Part shown: in pieces, positions 34,691 to 44,520 of the stretch
How the letters are laid out: the number at the start of each line of letters is the position of its first letter
How positions within the stretch are numbered: the first letter of the stretch is position 1
Assembly (NCBI GenBank): GCA_963778375.1
Contig: CAVZTX010000010.1
Location: forward strand, 183,250-247,249
DNA length: 64,000 bases
Direction: 5' to 3'
From: CAVZTX01 sp963778375
Lineage (GTDB): Bacteria > Chloroflexota > Ktedonobacteria > Ktedonobacterales > Ktedonobacteraceae
Translations under genes and position numbers: made by a program
The notes under the pieces: model-generated
The model's database searches: none
What the model was told of the DNA's origin: nothing
Seen by the model: the letters and a program-made list of their open reading frames with translations, nothing else

Positions 34691-35471
34691 ATGTTTAGCA
34701 GACGCATACAGCAACGCGTTCGTCAGTTCGTCAATTCGATTATGCGACCGTTGGTTCGGCTCGGAATTACTCCGAATACCCTGACTCTACTGGGACTGCT
34801 GCTCAGTACATTGACAGCCCTGGTAATCTCTCAAGGATTTTTGCTGGCCGGTGGCTTGCTGGTGTTGTTTGCTGGAATTTTTGACATGTTCGATGGAGCG
34901 ATGGCCCGTGTTCGCAATGCCGCCTCGACCTTTGGCGCATTCTTAGACTCGAACGCTTGACCGCTATTCAGAAAGTATTATCCTGCTTGGGTTGCTCTTT
35001 TATGCACTACAACGGCCTGGCCTACATGATGTCCTCTGGCCTTTTTCGTATGAGCAGCCCTGGATGATTGCCTTGATTTATATAGCTGGCATCGGCTCGT
35101 TGATGGTAAGTTATGCAAAAGCGCGCGCTGAAGGGTTAGGGTTAGAGTGTAAAACAGGGTTACTTGCTCGCCCGGAACGTGTCGTCATACTGGCTTTAGG
35201 ACTCTTAACCGGCACTGTTATGTGGGCGTTAGTTCTTCTCGCTATCTTTTCGCATGTAACTGCAATAGAACGGATCGTCCATGTCGGACGCGTCAGCCGC
35301 GAAGCTGCGAAAAAGAACATGGCAGATGTGCGCGTTGATGAAACGTATAACAGTGCAAACAATCGGCATTTGCCTACAACAAATGTGGCGACGAACGAGG
35401 TAAACGAACCCTCGTTTCGTCCTGTGCCCACCAGTGTTCCGCCGTTCAATGGTGGCGCGCATTCAGAGTAA
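34691..35471 (+). pseudogene. CDP-alcohol phosphatidyltransferase, frameshifted
   Basis: The gene encodes a membrane phospholipid synthase of the CDP-alcohol family (PgsA/PIS-like). The active-site run DMFDGAMARVRNAASTFGAFLD is in the first frame, which then stops at 34960. Removing one base near 34952 (GACTCGAACGCTTGACC) joins it to TLDRYSESIILLGLL in the next frame, restoring the last aspartates of the DG-AR-G-D-D motif and the rest of the membrane helices. The restored protein is about 260 residues, with a polar tail after residue 200. Either the base is a sequencing error or the gene is freshly broken. Confidence 0.85.
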
Positions 35472-35709
35472 GGACAACGGCGTAGACAAGGCCGGATCGG
35501 GTCGTGCATGTGGCGTTAGAAGCCTGTCCGAGAATAAAGTATAAAAAACATAATTGGCCTTTTGCCTTTTCCCGAACCCGTTGAATGAACGTGAGATTTC
35601 AGGAATGGGGTTTCCAGGCGTATATATCTAAAATTCGCCTGAACCATCTTATATTCTCTCTGGCGGTCACCTGCGCTCCGGTCCGTTACTACTGAGACTG
35701 GAGATCTTA

Positions 35710-38052
35710 GTGACAACACAAAATACTCAGAATGGCGACAGTGATATCACTGTCGTGGAGCAGCAACCTGTCTCTAAAACCGGGACGGAAACCAATGCTA
35801 CTCCTACCCCAGTAGATGAAGACACTTCTTCTGCTGGCCCTTCTACTGGCAAAGAAGATGAAGTCGTTCGACCATTTACAGACTTTATCGAAGAATTTCG
35901 CCAGACGGAGGTACGACGTGGCTCTTCAACCCAGGAGCCACAGGTAGAACCTTTCTCATCCCTCCTTTTCACAGAAGAAACCAGCGGTAGCTCGGCTCCC
36001 TCTCCCTGGGAAAATACCTTGCTTGAAAGTCCGTTGCCTTCTGTTGAAAGCGTTGGAGCGGAAGCACCACAAACCTCGACTGAGGAGGCTGTAGAGACAA
36101 CATCGATAGGAGAAACTCAGGGGGATGCTCCCATTTCATCTGTACAAACAAAGGAGCAGGTAGCTAGTAGCGAGCAGGCAATAACGGAGCCGGAAGTTCC
36201 CGCTGCGCCAGCTATACAAACGCCATCTACACCGCCTGCAGAACGACCCGTCTCACCGCTTCTGCGTCCTGCCAGGCATCTACGTCTACCCCGTCATGGA
36301 GGACGCCAGCGAGATGCAGCAGCTTCTGCTGCTAACGCGCAAGTTCCACAATCTTCTAGCCCTGCAGGCAAAACCGTAGAAGTCAGCCAAGCTTCACCAG
36401 CGCAAAATCTAGAGTCGGTGCCTACCGCTACACCGAATACCGCAGCGCCTGCTGAATCACCTGTGCTTTCTCCTACGGATGAAACTTCGGCAGTTCCACA
36501 GGCAGAATTGGCTCCTCTAAAAGAGCAACCCAAGCCTGCGCGTCGTTATCGTTTCGACCGTCCGGCACCTACGCCTGCTGCGTCTCCATCGGCACCTGGT
36601 ACATCCGGTGTACCTGCCGCATCTGCACAAACTCGCGTTGAAGAAAATAAAGATGTGCTTAGCCACACTTCGTCAACATCTGTTCGTGGCGATGAAGCAC
36701 AAATAGGTGAGCGTGAGACATCTACTTTTCAGCAGAAGCAGGTGACAACAAACGGGACGCAAGTCTCTGAGCCAAAACAGGCTTCTACCCAGGAAGCTTC
36801 CGCAACCAATGGTGGAGGGGCATCGGTTCCAACTGCAACTTCAGTTCCAACGCCTTCTATGTCTGCTCAAGATCGTCGTCGGCGTCATGGACAGGATCGG
36901 CAGCATGAGAAGGAGAAGGCCGCTACTCCTGTTCCTCCTCCAACTACTCCTGTAGTGGAGGTAGCTCCACCTGTTACAGAACCGGTTGCTCCATTAGCGC
37001 CAGAAGTTGTTCTGGAGGATTTACCTCCACTGGAATATTCAGAATTGCAGGCTGCCAGTTCTCGGCGTCGGCGTCGGCGTCGCTCTGGCGCTTCGACAAC
37101 AAGTACGCCGTTGACAGCAAAACCAGCAGCACCAGACCTTCCTCCTACAGCAACACCTCTTGTGGGAAATGTGACACCAATGCCGTCAGCCACATCACCG
37201 GTGGCTGTACCTCGTAATGTTGCCCCCAATACCGCAGCATCGCAAGCCCAGTACACGATCGTATCTGGCTATACGGTCAATCAAATAAATCAAGGTAGCG
37301 AAGGCGCAGGTCCATTTATGGGACCAGAACCTTCCCCAGCCCGCGGCAGTACGAATGTGCGAGGAGATTCACGTTCCCTGCGTACTGAAGCTCAGCGTGC
37401 CCCTTCCTATCCAATACGAACTGGTGAGCATTCGGGTGCTTCGATCAATCATCTTGCTAATGTGATTGCGCAGACCATTTCGGCGCAAACCGATCGCATG
37501 GTTGCAGAGTTACGCCATGCGAATCAATCCCCCACGAACGTCTCGGTCTCGCTTCCCCCGTTCCCGTCAACCGAGCGGGTTGGGGTCTTTGTGGATGTTG
37601 CCAACCTTCTGTACTCTGCACGTACACTGCGAATGACGATAGACTTTGGCAAATTGCTCGACTTCTTGCGTGGCAATCGTCGCCTCGTTAGGGCTCAGGC
37701 ATATTGCCCAACCAGTCCTCAACCAGGTGATGAGCAGATGTTCTTGCAGGCTGTAAAGGGTCTGGGCTATCGTATTACCACTAAAAACTACAAGACGTTC
37801 TCTAGTGGGGCGAAAAAGGCCGACATGGATCTTGACCTGTGTATGGATGTGGTACGCCTCGTGGATGGAAGGGCCGTCGATTGCATCGTGTTGGTCAGTG
37901 GTGATAGCGACTTCATGCCATTGCTCGACTACTGCTCAGACCACGGTGTGCGCGTAGAAGTAGCGGCGTTTGATGAGTCCATGTCTGCTACCCTGCGCCA
38001 GAGCTGCGACCTGTTCATTAACCTTTCTATGCTGGATGAAATTCGCGCATAA
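35710..38052 (+). CDS. Long NYN-domain (LabA/DUF88-like) protein
   Basis: The first 600 residues are low complexity, rich in Pro, Thr, Ser, Ala and Glu, with basic patches such as SRRRRRRRSG near residue 450. The last 160 form a NYN/PIN-like RNase domain: VGVFVDVANLL near residue 624, KADMDLDLCMDVV near 704 and VLVSGDSDFMPLL near 730, which supply the conserved acidic residues. It is probably a nuclease or RNA-binding protein with a disordered arm. GTG is the start. A hairpin follows at 38088. The 238-bp gap before it shows nothing recognisable. Confidence 0.85.
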   Translation: MTTQNTQNGDSDITVVEQQPVSKTGTETNATPTPVDEDTSSAGPSTGKEDEVVRPFTDFIEEFRQTEVRRGSSTQEPQVEPFSSLLFTEETSGSSAPSPWENTLLESPLPSVESVGAEAPQTSTEEAVETTSIGETQGDAPISSVQTKEQVASSEQAITEPEVPAAPAIQTPSTPPAERPVSPLLRPARHLRLPRHGGRQRDAAASAANAQVPQSSSPAGKTVEVSQASPAQNLESVPTATPNTAAPAESPVLSPTDETSAVPQAELAPLKEQPKPARRYRFDRPAPTPAASPSAPGTSGVPAASAQTRVEENKDVLSHTSSTSVRGDEAQIGERETSTFQQKQVTTNGTQVSEPKQASTQEASATNGGGASVPTATSVPTPSMSAQDRRRRHGQDRQHEKEKAATPVPPPTTPVVEVAPPVTEPVAPLAPEVVLEDLPPLEYSELQAASSRRRRRRRSGASTTSTPLTAKPAAPDLPPTATPLVGNVTPMPSATSPVAVPRNVAPNTAASQAQYTIVSGYTVNQINQGSEGAGPFMGPEPSPARGSTNVRGDSRSLRTEAQRAPSYPIRTGEHSGASINHLANVIAQTISAQTDRMVAELRHANQSPTNVSVSLPPFPSTERVGVFVDVANLLYSARTLRMTIDFGKLLDFLRGNRRLVRAQAYCPTSPQPGDEQMFLQAVKGLGYRITTKNYKTFSSGAKKADMDLDLCMDVVRLVDGRAVDCIVLVSGDSDFMPLLDYCSDHGVRVEVAAFDESMSATLRQSCDLFINLSMLDEIRA

Positions 38053-38087
38053 AAAGATAGTTCTGTCGATAATCAAAATCTGATAAT

Positions 38088-38126
38088 CAGAAGGGGTTGC
38101 CTGTTCACAGCAGGTAACCCCTTCTG
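38088..38126 (+). terminator. Hairpin, probable terminator
   Basis: A 16-bp stem (CAGAAGGGGTTGCCTG with CAGGTAACCCCTTCTG, one G-U pair) closes a 7-nt loop, 36 nt past the NYN stop. No T-run follows, so it may be a weak terminator or only an mRNA end-protector. Confidence 0.65.
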
Positions 38127-38439
38127 AATATAGGGCAAGTATTGTTGGTAGCATCAGAATTTGGGCTGCTTCATGTGAGAAATAAGCTCTGGGTTACGTA
38201 TGTATCCATAGCGGATGTCTGCAAAATAAGCCGTTCCGTTGCTTGGAATAGCGTTCAAGGTCGAGTCTTTCCGTGCTATAATAGAATTGCCGAAGAGATG
38301 TCTTGTTTGTCCCTAGTACTCCATTTGGAGCCAAACCTGACGTTTATATTTTTATACTCGACCTTCCCTTCAGACATGTGCATTCTATGAACTGTCAACT
38401 GTATTTCTCAGCGTAGAGAAGAGAAGAAAGGACGCATAC
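38127..38439. other. Upstream region of the BMP operon
   Basis: This gap contains the promoter candidate at 38254 and a leader of about 150 nt. A short open frame (38142-38390) has no ribosome site or sequence character and is not counted as a gene. Confidence 0.45.
38254..38282 (+). promoter_or_regulatory. Candidate promoter of the BMP operon
   Basis: TTCAAG (38254-38259) and a perfect TATAAT (38277-38282) are spaced by 17 bp. The -35 is weak, which suggests help from an activator or modest expression. Confidence 0.5.
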
Positions 38440-39570
38440 ATGCGAAGAATTGGCAGATTCGCCCGTATCCCTTCACTCCTGGCAATAATTCTTTTGCTTG
38501 CCGCCTGTGGTAGTAGCACGACTGGTGGCAATGGAGGCGGAGGAAGCTCAACTCCGGCGGCGGCCAAAGTATCGGTTGGGCTGGTGACCGATGTTGGTGG
38601 TTTGAATGATGGTGGCTTCAACCAGTTTTCCCATGCAGGCTACGAAAAAGCCAGGGCACAGTACGGTTTCCCTGATGTAGTGATTCAGTCGCAGACAATC
38701 AGTGACGCTGAATACACCAAAAACATCAATGCAGCAGCACAGCAGGCTGATATGGTTGTTGGTGTAGGTTTCTTGATGCAGAATGCAATCTATACGGTTG
38801 CCAAGCAGTATCCCAACAAGAAGTTTGCTCTTATTGATGGCTGCGCTACGAATCCCACCGACAAAACGGGTGCCTGTCAGAACCTCCCCAATGTCGCGCC
38901 GCTTTTCTTTAAAGAGCAAGAAGCTGGCTGCCTCGTGGGCGCAATTGCAGGTCAGATGGAAGTTGATGGCAAAGCTAAGGTACCAAAGCTGCTTGGCCAT
39001 AACACGATCAGCGCTGTAGGTGGCCTTGCTATTCCTCCGGTGGTTCGCTACATAGCCGGATACAAGTATTGCGCTCAGAAGGTTGATCCCGGTGTTAACG
39101 TGGTGATTGGCTATTCAAACAACTTTAATGATCCTACGAAGTGCAGTGCTATCGCTGATAAGCAGATTAGCGATAATATGGCCGACATCCTCTTCCAGGT
39201 TGCTGGCGGTTGTGGCGTTGGCGTGCTCGACTCTGCTACCCACCATAACGTCTTCAGTATTGGCGTTGATGTGGACCAGAGTAAGGACTCCACTGGCGCA
39301 ACTCGTCCCAGCGTCATCACAAGTGCGATCAAACGTATCGATACTGCTGCCTACGATATCATTAATATGGCGGAGCAGCAGGGCACAGCTTCGACTGGTC
39401 CATATTCAACTTTCGTTGCAAATCCAACGAAGTTTGACTTGGCGCATGATGGCGTTGCTTATGGAACGCCAAGTGCTGATGTTCCGATGGATGCGGTACA
39501 AAAAGCGATGGACTTTTCAAATATGATTAAGTCCGGTTCGCTCGTTCCACCTGAGATGATCCCGTCCTAA
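38440..39570 (+). CDS. BMP-family nucleoside-binding lipoprotein
   Basis: The 376-residue binding protein starts with a signal peptide and lipobox LLAAC (Cys23), then a Gly/Ser-rich linker. The domain has VSVGLVTDVGGLNDGGFNQ and DMVVGVGFLMQNAI, and later FSIGVDVDQSKDS, all typical of the BMP (PnrA/Med) family that binds purine nucleosides. It is tethered to the outer membrane face. Two permease genes and an ATPase follow in the same direction. A terminator hairpin at 39601 separates it from the permeases, again favouring excess binding protein. Confidence 0.93.
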   Translation: MRRIGRFARIPSLLAIILLLAACGSSTTGGNGGGGSSTPAAAKVSVGLVTDVGGLNDGGFNQFSHAGYEKARAQYGFPDVVIQSQTISDAEYTKNINAAAQQADMVVGVGFLMQNAIYTVAKQYPNKKFALIDGCATNPTDKTGACQNLPNVAPLFFKEQEAGCLVGAIAGQMEVDGKAKVPKLLGHNTISAVGGLAIPPVVRYIAGYKYCAQKVDPGVNVVIGYSNNFNDPTKCSAIADKQISDNMADILFQVAGGCGVGVLDSATHHNVFSIGVDVDQSKDSTGATRPSVITSAIKRIDTAAYDIINMAEQQGTASTGPYSTFVANPTKFDLAHDGVAYGTPSADVPMDAVQKAMDFSNMIKSGSLVPPEMIPS

Positions 39571-39600
39571 GCCGTCAGAATAGTCGAAAATAGACAAGAT

Positions 39601-39640
39601 GACGACAGGGTGCCGTACATAGCACCCTGTCGTCGTCTCT
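39601..39640 (+). terminator. Terminator between BMP protein and permeases
   Basis: GACGACAGGGTGC pairs with GCACCCTGTCGTC over 13 bp around an 8-nt loop, followed by a pyrimidine-rich stretch. It lies 30 nt past the BMP stop codon. Confidence 0.78.
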
Positions 39641-39767
39641 GTAAAGCCAAATCCCCAATTCTTTGCATTAAAGCTTGTTTCTTCTAAGCTCTAATGTTAT
39701 GATTAAAGAACAGTTTCCTGGCTAGAAAACGTCATTGCGAAGCCGTCCCCATAAGAGGAGGAGTCAC

Positions 39768-41087
39768 ATGGCTGTAACAACAAAGCAACCTGAGACGTCG
39801 GATAAGCGTCCTCCCACAGCGCGACTTGCGTTATTGGCTCGTAAGTTCGGTGCTGCACTTGGGCGACCTATTATTTCTGTAATCCTGGCATTCATCGCAG
39901 GAGCGATTGTTATCATTATTACCTGGCCAGACAAAACGGTCGACCCTTTTACAAACGTCATTCATGCCTATACAACCCTCTTTACCGGCTCATTCGGTAC
40001 ACTCTCTAATTTTTCACAGACCCTTGTGAGGGTAACTCCACTTATTTTCGCCAGTCTTTCGGTAGCGATCGCTTTTCGCGCTGGTCTCTTCAATATTGGG
40101 GCTGCTGGCCAATTGGCTGTTGGAGCGATGGCAGCGGATATCATTGGCCTGAGACTCAGCTCGTGGCCCAGCGGAATACTGATTCCGGCGATGTTGCTTG
40201 CCAGTATACTGGCGGGGGCTATCTGGGGCGGCATTGTAGGTATACTGAAGGCCTGGCGTGGCGCACATGAGGTTGTCACAACCATTATGCTGAACTGGAT
40301 TGCATTCTATGGAACTGACTACCTCATTAATAGCCCTCCTTTCGCGGCTCCTCTGGGTATTACTCAAACCGTTGCTCTTCCGCCCCAGGCGACATTGCCC
40401 TTTGTTGCCTCCATCTCCAACCAGTTGTTTGGGACGCAGATCAATACCTTCTTCTATACAGTGGATATCAGTATCTTTTTTGCTCTTATCGCTATCGTGA
40501 TCTACTGGTTTATCATCTCACGTACAACGTTCGGCTATGAAATCCGTGTGATTGGACAAAATCCTAAAGCAGCCCAGTACGCAGGTATTCCCATTAAACG
40601 GAATATTTTTCTGGTAATGGCAATTGCCGGGGCGTTCGCCGGTCTGGCTGGATCGACTCACCTGATGGGGCAACCTGGATATGAATTGTCGGCCACAGCT
40701 TTCGCCGGAGATCCAACGGGGTTTGATGCTATTGCTGTGGCGTTGCTTGGTCGCACCACTGCCGTAGGTGTTCTGCTAGCCTCCCTCTTCTTTGGTGGGC
40801 TACGATCTGGTAGTACCACTATGCAGGCGGTTGCTCACGTAGACCCTAACCTTGTCCTCATTATTGAGGCCCTGCTGCTCTTCTTTATCGCTGCTGAATT
40901 CTTACCCGTTCTTCAACGTGTTATGCCCAGGTGGATGGGATTTAGTCGCAGACCTGCGATAGTGCCTCCTGTAACTGGCGCGATAAGTGTGGATCCGACT
41001 GAGAATGCTAGTGCCACTCCTAAGGCGAATGAGCAGAACGAGGTAAAGATAGCTGATCTTGATGCTGACCTTGATAAGGAGGTGTAA
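39768..41087 (+). CDS. Nucleoside ABC importer permease 1
   Basis: The permease of about 440 residues has roughly nine membrane helices and the cytoplasmic motif IRVIGQNPKAAQYAGI, typical of BPD_transp_2 permeases (YufP/NupP). The ATG at 39768 follows GAGGAGG; an in-frame earlier start at 39735 lacks such a site. A charged tail of about 45 residues ends with the AAGGAGG of the next gene. It pairs with the following permease to make the channel. Confidence 0.92.
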   Translation: MAVTTKQPETSDKRPPTARLALLARKFGAALGRPIISVILAFIAGAIVIIITWPDKTVDPFTNVIHAYTTLFTGSFGTLSNFSQTLVRVTPLIFASLSVAIAFRAGLFNIGAAGQLAVGAMAADIIGLRLSSWPSGILIPAMLLASILAGAIWGGIVGILKAWRGAHEVVTTIMLNWIAFYGTDYLINSPPFAAPLGITQTVALPPQATLPFVASISNQLFGTQINTFFYTVDISIFFALIAIVIYWFIISRTTFGYEIRVIGQNPKAAQYAGIPIKRNIFLVMAIAGAFAGLAGSTHLMGQPGYELSATAFAGDPTGFDAIAVALLGRTTAVGVLLASLFFGGLRSGSTTMQAVAHVDPNLVLIIEALLLFFIAAEFLPVLQRVMPRWMGFSRRPAIVPPVTGAISVDPTENASATPKANEQNEVKIADLDADLDKEV

Positions 41088-41088
41088 C

Positions 41089-42075
41089 GTGTTTTTTCAA
41101 ATACTATTGCGTGCTCTAACCTCCACTAATACCTGGCATACTACCCTGGAATTTGCTGCATTACTTGTGCTTCCAGCCCTTGGAGGTGTCATTTCTGAAC
41201 GCAGTGGAGTTGTCAATATTGCGATGGAAGGGATGATGCTCGCGGGTGCCTTCGCTAGCGTTGTTGTGACGTTGGCAGCGCATAATGCGGGTATCAACGA
41301 TGTATTTAGTATTCTACTCGGCGTGCTGGCCTCTATCCTGGCAGGAGGATTGATGGCACTCATCCATGCTCTAGTCTCCATCAATTTTAAGGCAAATCAG
41401 ATCGTGAGTGGTATCGCTATAAATATTATTGCTCTTGGTTTGACGAGCTACCTGGTGTTTGTTCTTACCCCCTCTGGACAAGGGGTCCCTGCCTTACCAG
41501 GCCATCTACGCCTTCCTGTGCCTCCTTTGGGACCGCTCGCGAGTATTCCTTTCCTGGGACCTGTTCTTTTCCAGCAAAATATCATCTTTTACGTTACCTT
41601 GCTGATTCTGATTGGTACACAATTCTTCCTCTTCCGCACAAATATTGGTTTGCGTATACGGGCGGTAGGTGAACATCCACAAGCAGCAGATACGGCTGGT
41701 GTGAATGTGCGATTCCTGCGTTACATGTGCGTCCTTGGTAGTGGACTCCTCTCAGGTCTGGCAGGTGCATATCTGGCGTTAGGCGTTGCAGGTGTCTTCA
41801 ACCCTGGTATGACAAATGGGAGAGGCTATATCGCACTAGCCGCCATGATTTTCGGCAAATATATTCCTTGGGGAGCTGCTATCGCTTGCCTTGTATTCGG
41901 CCTCGGGGATGGGCTTGCCATCCCCTTACAGGATTTGGGGAACGGAAATCCTAATGTGGCAAATCTGCTCTCCACCTTACCCTATCTATTCACATTAATT
42001 GCATTGGTAGGCATTGTAGGTCGCACTACACCGCCTGCTGCCGATGGTGTTCCTTACGAACCAGGCACAGAATAG
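41089..42075 (+). CDS. Nucleoside ABC importer permease 2
   Basis: The second permease has about 330 residues and IRAVGEHPQAADTAGV as its coupling motif, with GVVNIAMEGMMLAGAF near the N-terminus, as in YufQ/NupQ. GTG at 41089 is chosen because AAGGAGG lies 7 nt upstream and the preceding gene ends at 41087. The ATPase gene starts 11 nt after its stop. Confidence 0.93.
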   Translation: MFFQILLRALTSTNTWHTTLEFAALLVLPALGGVISERSGVVNIAMEGMMLAGAFASVVVTLAAHNAGINDVFSILLGVLASILAGGLMALIHALVSINFKANQIVSGIAINIIALGLTSYLVFVLTPSGQGVPALPGHLRLPVPPLGPLASIPFLGPVLFQQNIIFYVTLLILIGTQFFLFRTNIGLRIRAVGEHPQAADTAGVNVRFLRYMCVLGSGLLSGLAGAYLALGVAGVFNPGMTNGRGYIALAAMIFGKYIPWGAAIACLVFGLGDGLAIPLQDLGNGNPNVANLLSTLPYLFTLIALVGIVGRTTPPAADGVPYEPGTE

Positions 42076-42086
42076 GAGGAGGATAT

Positions 42087-43691
42087 ATGCAGGAAAGTAC
42101 AGCACTGGTTCACCCTAAAGAAACCGCTCTACCTCTTGCGGTAGAGATGCGTAATATTACTAAAACCTGGCCCGGCGTGGTTGCTAATGATTCTGTTAAC
42201 CTGGAGGTACGCAAGGGAGAGATACATGCGTTGGTTGGCGAGAACGGTGCGGGCAAATCTACCCTGATGAATATTCTGTATGGACTTATTCAACCGAGTG
42301 GCGGGGAGATATTCATCAATGGGCAGTTGGCACATATCAATGGGCCGCGTGATGCCATTCGACTGGGCATTGGTATGGTGCATCAGCACTTTATGCTGAT
42401 CCCGCCATTGACTGTAGCTGAGAATATCGTCCTGGGCCATGAGCCGGGCGGGGTTAGCTCACTGTATGATGTGAAAAAGGCACGGGAAGTTATCCTCGCG
42501 TTGAGTAAGCAATATGGGTTGCCAATTGATCCCGATGTGCGTATTGAGAAGCTTTCGGTAGGCTTACAACAGCGCGTCGAAATACTCAAAGTCCTTTATC
42601 GCGCGGCAGATATTCTGATTATGGATGAACCGACCGGTGTATTAACGCCGCAGGAGACATTTGAACTTTTCAAAGTTTTACGTGGTCTGGTAGACAAGGG
42701 CAAAACTATTATCTTTATCACGCATAAACTGCGTGAGGTACTTGAGCTTTCGGATAGGATTACCGTCCTGCGACGTGGGAAAAATGCGGGTGAATTGATT
42801 ACGAGCGAGACGAATCAGGCGGAGATAGCACGCCTGATGGTAGGACGTGAAGTCCTCTTGCGCGTGAATAAGGCACCTGCTCATCCCGGTCCTGTTGCGC
42901 TACATGTGGAGGATGTGCATGCGCAATCTGATCGTGGCCTTGAGGTATTGCATGGTGTGAGCTTCGATGTGCGTTCAGGGGAGATTCTCGGTATTGCGGG
43001 CGTGGAAGGGAACGGCCAGACCGAACTTATTGAGGTGCTGACAGGCGTGCGCAAGATCACAAGCGGTAAAATGACGATTACCGAGATCAAGGATGGACAG
43101 GGCGGTAGAACGCGGGATATTACGACCATGGGGGCACGTGAGGAGCGCAGGGCTGGGTTAGCTCACGTGCCAGAAGATCGGCGTGGAAGTGGTCTCGTGC
43201 TCACAGACACTATCGAAGATAATATGATTTTAGGACGGCAGCGCTGGCCACGTTTCTCATGGCAAGGTTTTGTACTGTTACTACGCAACATAGCTGCCTG
43301 GGCTAAACGACTTGTCGCGGAGTTTGATGTTCGTGCCTCCTCGCCCAAAGCGCTGGCCCGCTCACTTTCAGGTGGCAATCAGCAAAAAATTATTATCGCT
43401 CGTGAGTTTGCCTCTAACCCTGAAGTCCTGATTGCCGCGCAGCCAACGCGTGGCGTCGATATCGGCGCTATCGAATTCATTCACCGTCGTATCATCGAGC
43501 AGCGTGATGCCGGGAAAGCTGTTTTGGTTGTGTCTGCCGAACTAGACGAGGTTCGCTCGCTTTCAGATCGTATCGCGGTGATGTACGAGGGCAAGATAGT
43601 CGATATCGTTTCGCCAGAAGCAACGGAAGAAGAGCTTGGCATTCTCATGACGGGCGGGCATATCGAGGATGAGACGGTTCGTGATGTTTAG
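42087..43691 (+). CDS. Nucleoside ABC importer, double ATPase
   Basis: The 534-residue subunit holds two ABC domains. The first has GENGAGKST, LSVGLQQR and ILIMDEPTGVL. The second has VEGNGQTEL, LSGGNQQK and VLIAAQPTRGVDIGA, where the Walker B glutamate is replaced by Gln. Such asymmetry is normal for YufO/NupO and RbsA-type proteins, so only one site likely hydrolyses ATP. It closes the BMP-type importer operon; substrates are probably purine nucleosides. Confidence 0.94.
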   Translation: MQESTALVHPKETALPLAVEMRNITKTWPGVVANDSVNLEVRKGEIHALVGENGAGKSTLMNILYGLIQPSGGEIFINGQLAHINGPRDAIRLGIGMVHQHFMLIPPLTVAENIVLGHEPGGVSSLYDVKKAREVILALSKQYGLPIDPDVRIEKLSVGLQQRVEILKVLYRAADILIMDEPTGVLTPQETFELFKVLRGLVDKGKTIIFITHKLREVLELSDRITVLRRGKNAGELITSETNQAEIARLMVGREVLLRVNKAPAHPGPVALHVEDVHAQSDRGLEVLHGVSFDVRSGEILGIAGVEGNGQTELIEVLTGVRKITSGKMTITEIKDGQGGRTRDITTMGAREERRAGLAHVPEDRRGSGLVLTDTIEDNMILGRQRWPRFSWQGFVLLLRNIAAWAKRLVAEFDVRASSPKALARSLSGGNQQKIIIAREFASNPEVLIAAQPTRGVDIGAIEFIHRRIIEQRDAGKAVLVVSAELDEVRSLSDRIAVMYEGKIVDIVSPEATEEELGILMTGGHIEDETVRDV

Positions 43692-43737
43692 AGTTTTTCA
43701 CACAGAAAAGGTCGCGTAAGCAGAGGGAAACGAAAAG

Positions 43738-44424
43738 TTGGAATGGTATGCGCTGGTTGAAGAGTGGCCAAATGAGAGCCTGGTTAGCTTTCGAGAGTTA
43801 CCTGGCTGCCTGTCGACTGCTCTAACCACTGAAGAGGCAATCCAGAAAGCGCCAGAGGCAATCGCAGAATATTTCCACTGGTTAAAGCAGAACAAGATAT
43901 TCTTTCCCAAAGAAGAGATCAACTCAATCGAAGTGGTGGTCAAGGAGCGCTTGCGTGCAGACCAAGTTGGACCGTGCTTCGAGACTGAACTGGTTGCACC
44001 AACTGATCGTGAGATGACCAATGCCCTTACTGTGGCCGCAATCGCACGTGCCCTGCTTGTCGAACTGTACAACAGGGTACCGCCTGCTCAAAGGAGTTGC
44101 GCATTCAAATCCGGCGAGTGGTCGCTCACAGAACATCTTCAGCATCTTCTCCGGTCTGAAGCGCACTATGTCGGCTGCTTGAACGATCAGCCGCCGGAAG
44201 CAATACCGCCCGTACCCGAGACGGAACTTCCTAGGAAGTTCATTGAGAACGGGAAGAACTATGAGATATTTTTGCGCGCGCTGACGGCAGAGCAGCGCTC
44301 TCATGTGTATATCCACGGAGAAGCAGAGTGGACGGTAGCCAAGATGTTACGCCGCATGACCGAACATTTGCGAGATCATTATCCTTGGATGCAGACTATC
44401 GTACGTCAATTTTGCACTCCCTAG
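43738..44424 (+). CDS. HicB-like domain fused to a DinB-like domain
   Basis: The first 65 residues (from WYALVEEWPNE to EYFHWL) look like the HicB partial RNase-H fold, with LPGCLSTALTTEEAIQKAPEAI as its core. The remaining 150 residues look like a DinB four-helix bundle, with SGEWSLTEHLQHLLRSEAHYVG and later EWTVAKMLRRMTEHLRDHYPW, where His residues could bind a metal. TTG is the start, with AGAGGGA upstream. The role is unknown; thiol-dependent or metal-dependent enzymes and antitoxins are both possible. Confidence 0.72.
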   Translation: MEWYALVEEWPNESLVSFRELPGCLSTALTTEEAIQKAPEAIAEYFHWLKQNKIFFPKEEINSIEVVVKERLRADQVGPCFETELVAPTDREMTNALTVAAIARALLVELYNRVPPAQRSCAFKSGEWSLTEHLQHLLRSEAHYVGCLNDQPPEAIPPVPETELPRKFIENGKNYEIFLRALTAEQRSHVYIHGEAEWTVAKMLRRMTEHLRDHYPWMQTIVRQFCTP

Positions 44425-44520
44425 TGAGCAGAGACCCCACACCGTTTGTCTGGAATGGCAAATGACGACGGGAGGGACACGGCCGCGCCTTGGCGGTTCT
44501 GGAGGTGCGGTCATTCATGG

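Noticed and set aside
38142..38390. An 82-codon frame before the BMP operon
   Set aside because: It contains the promoter candidate and has no ribosome site or recognisable composition.
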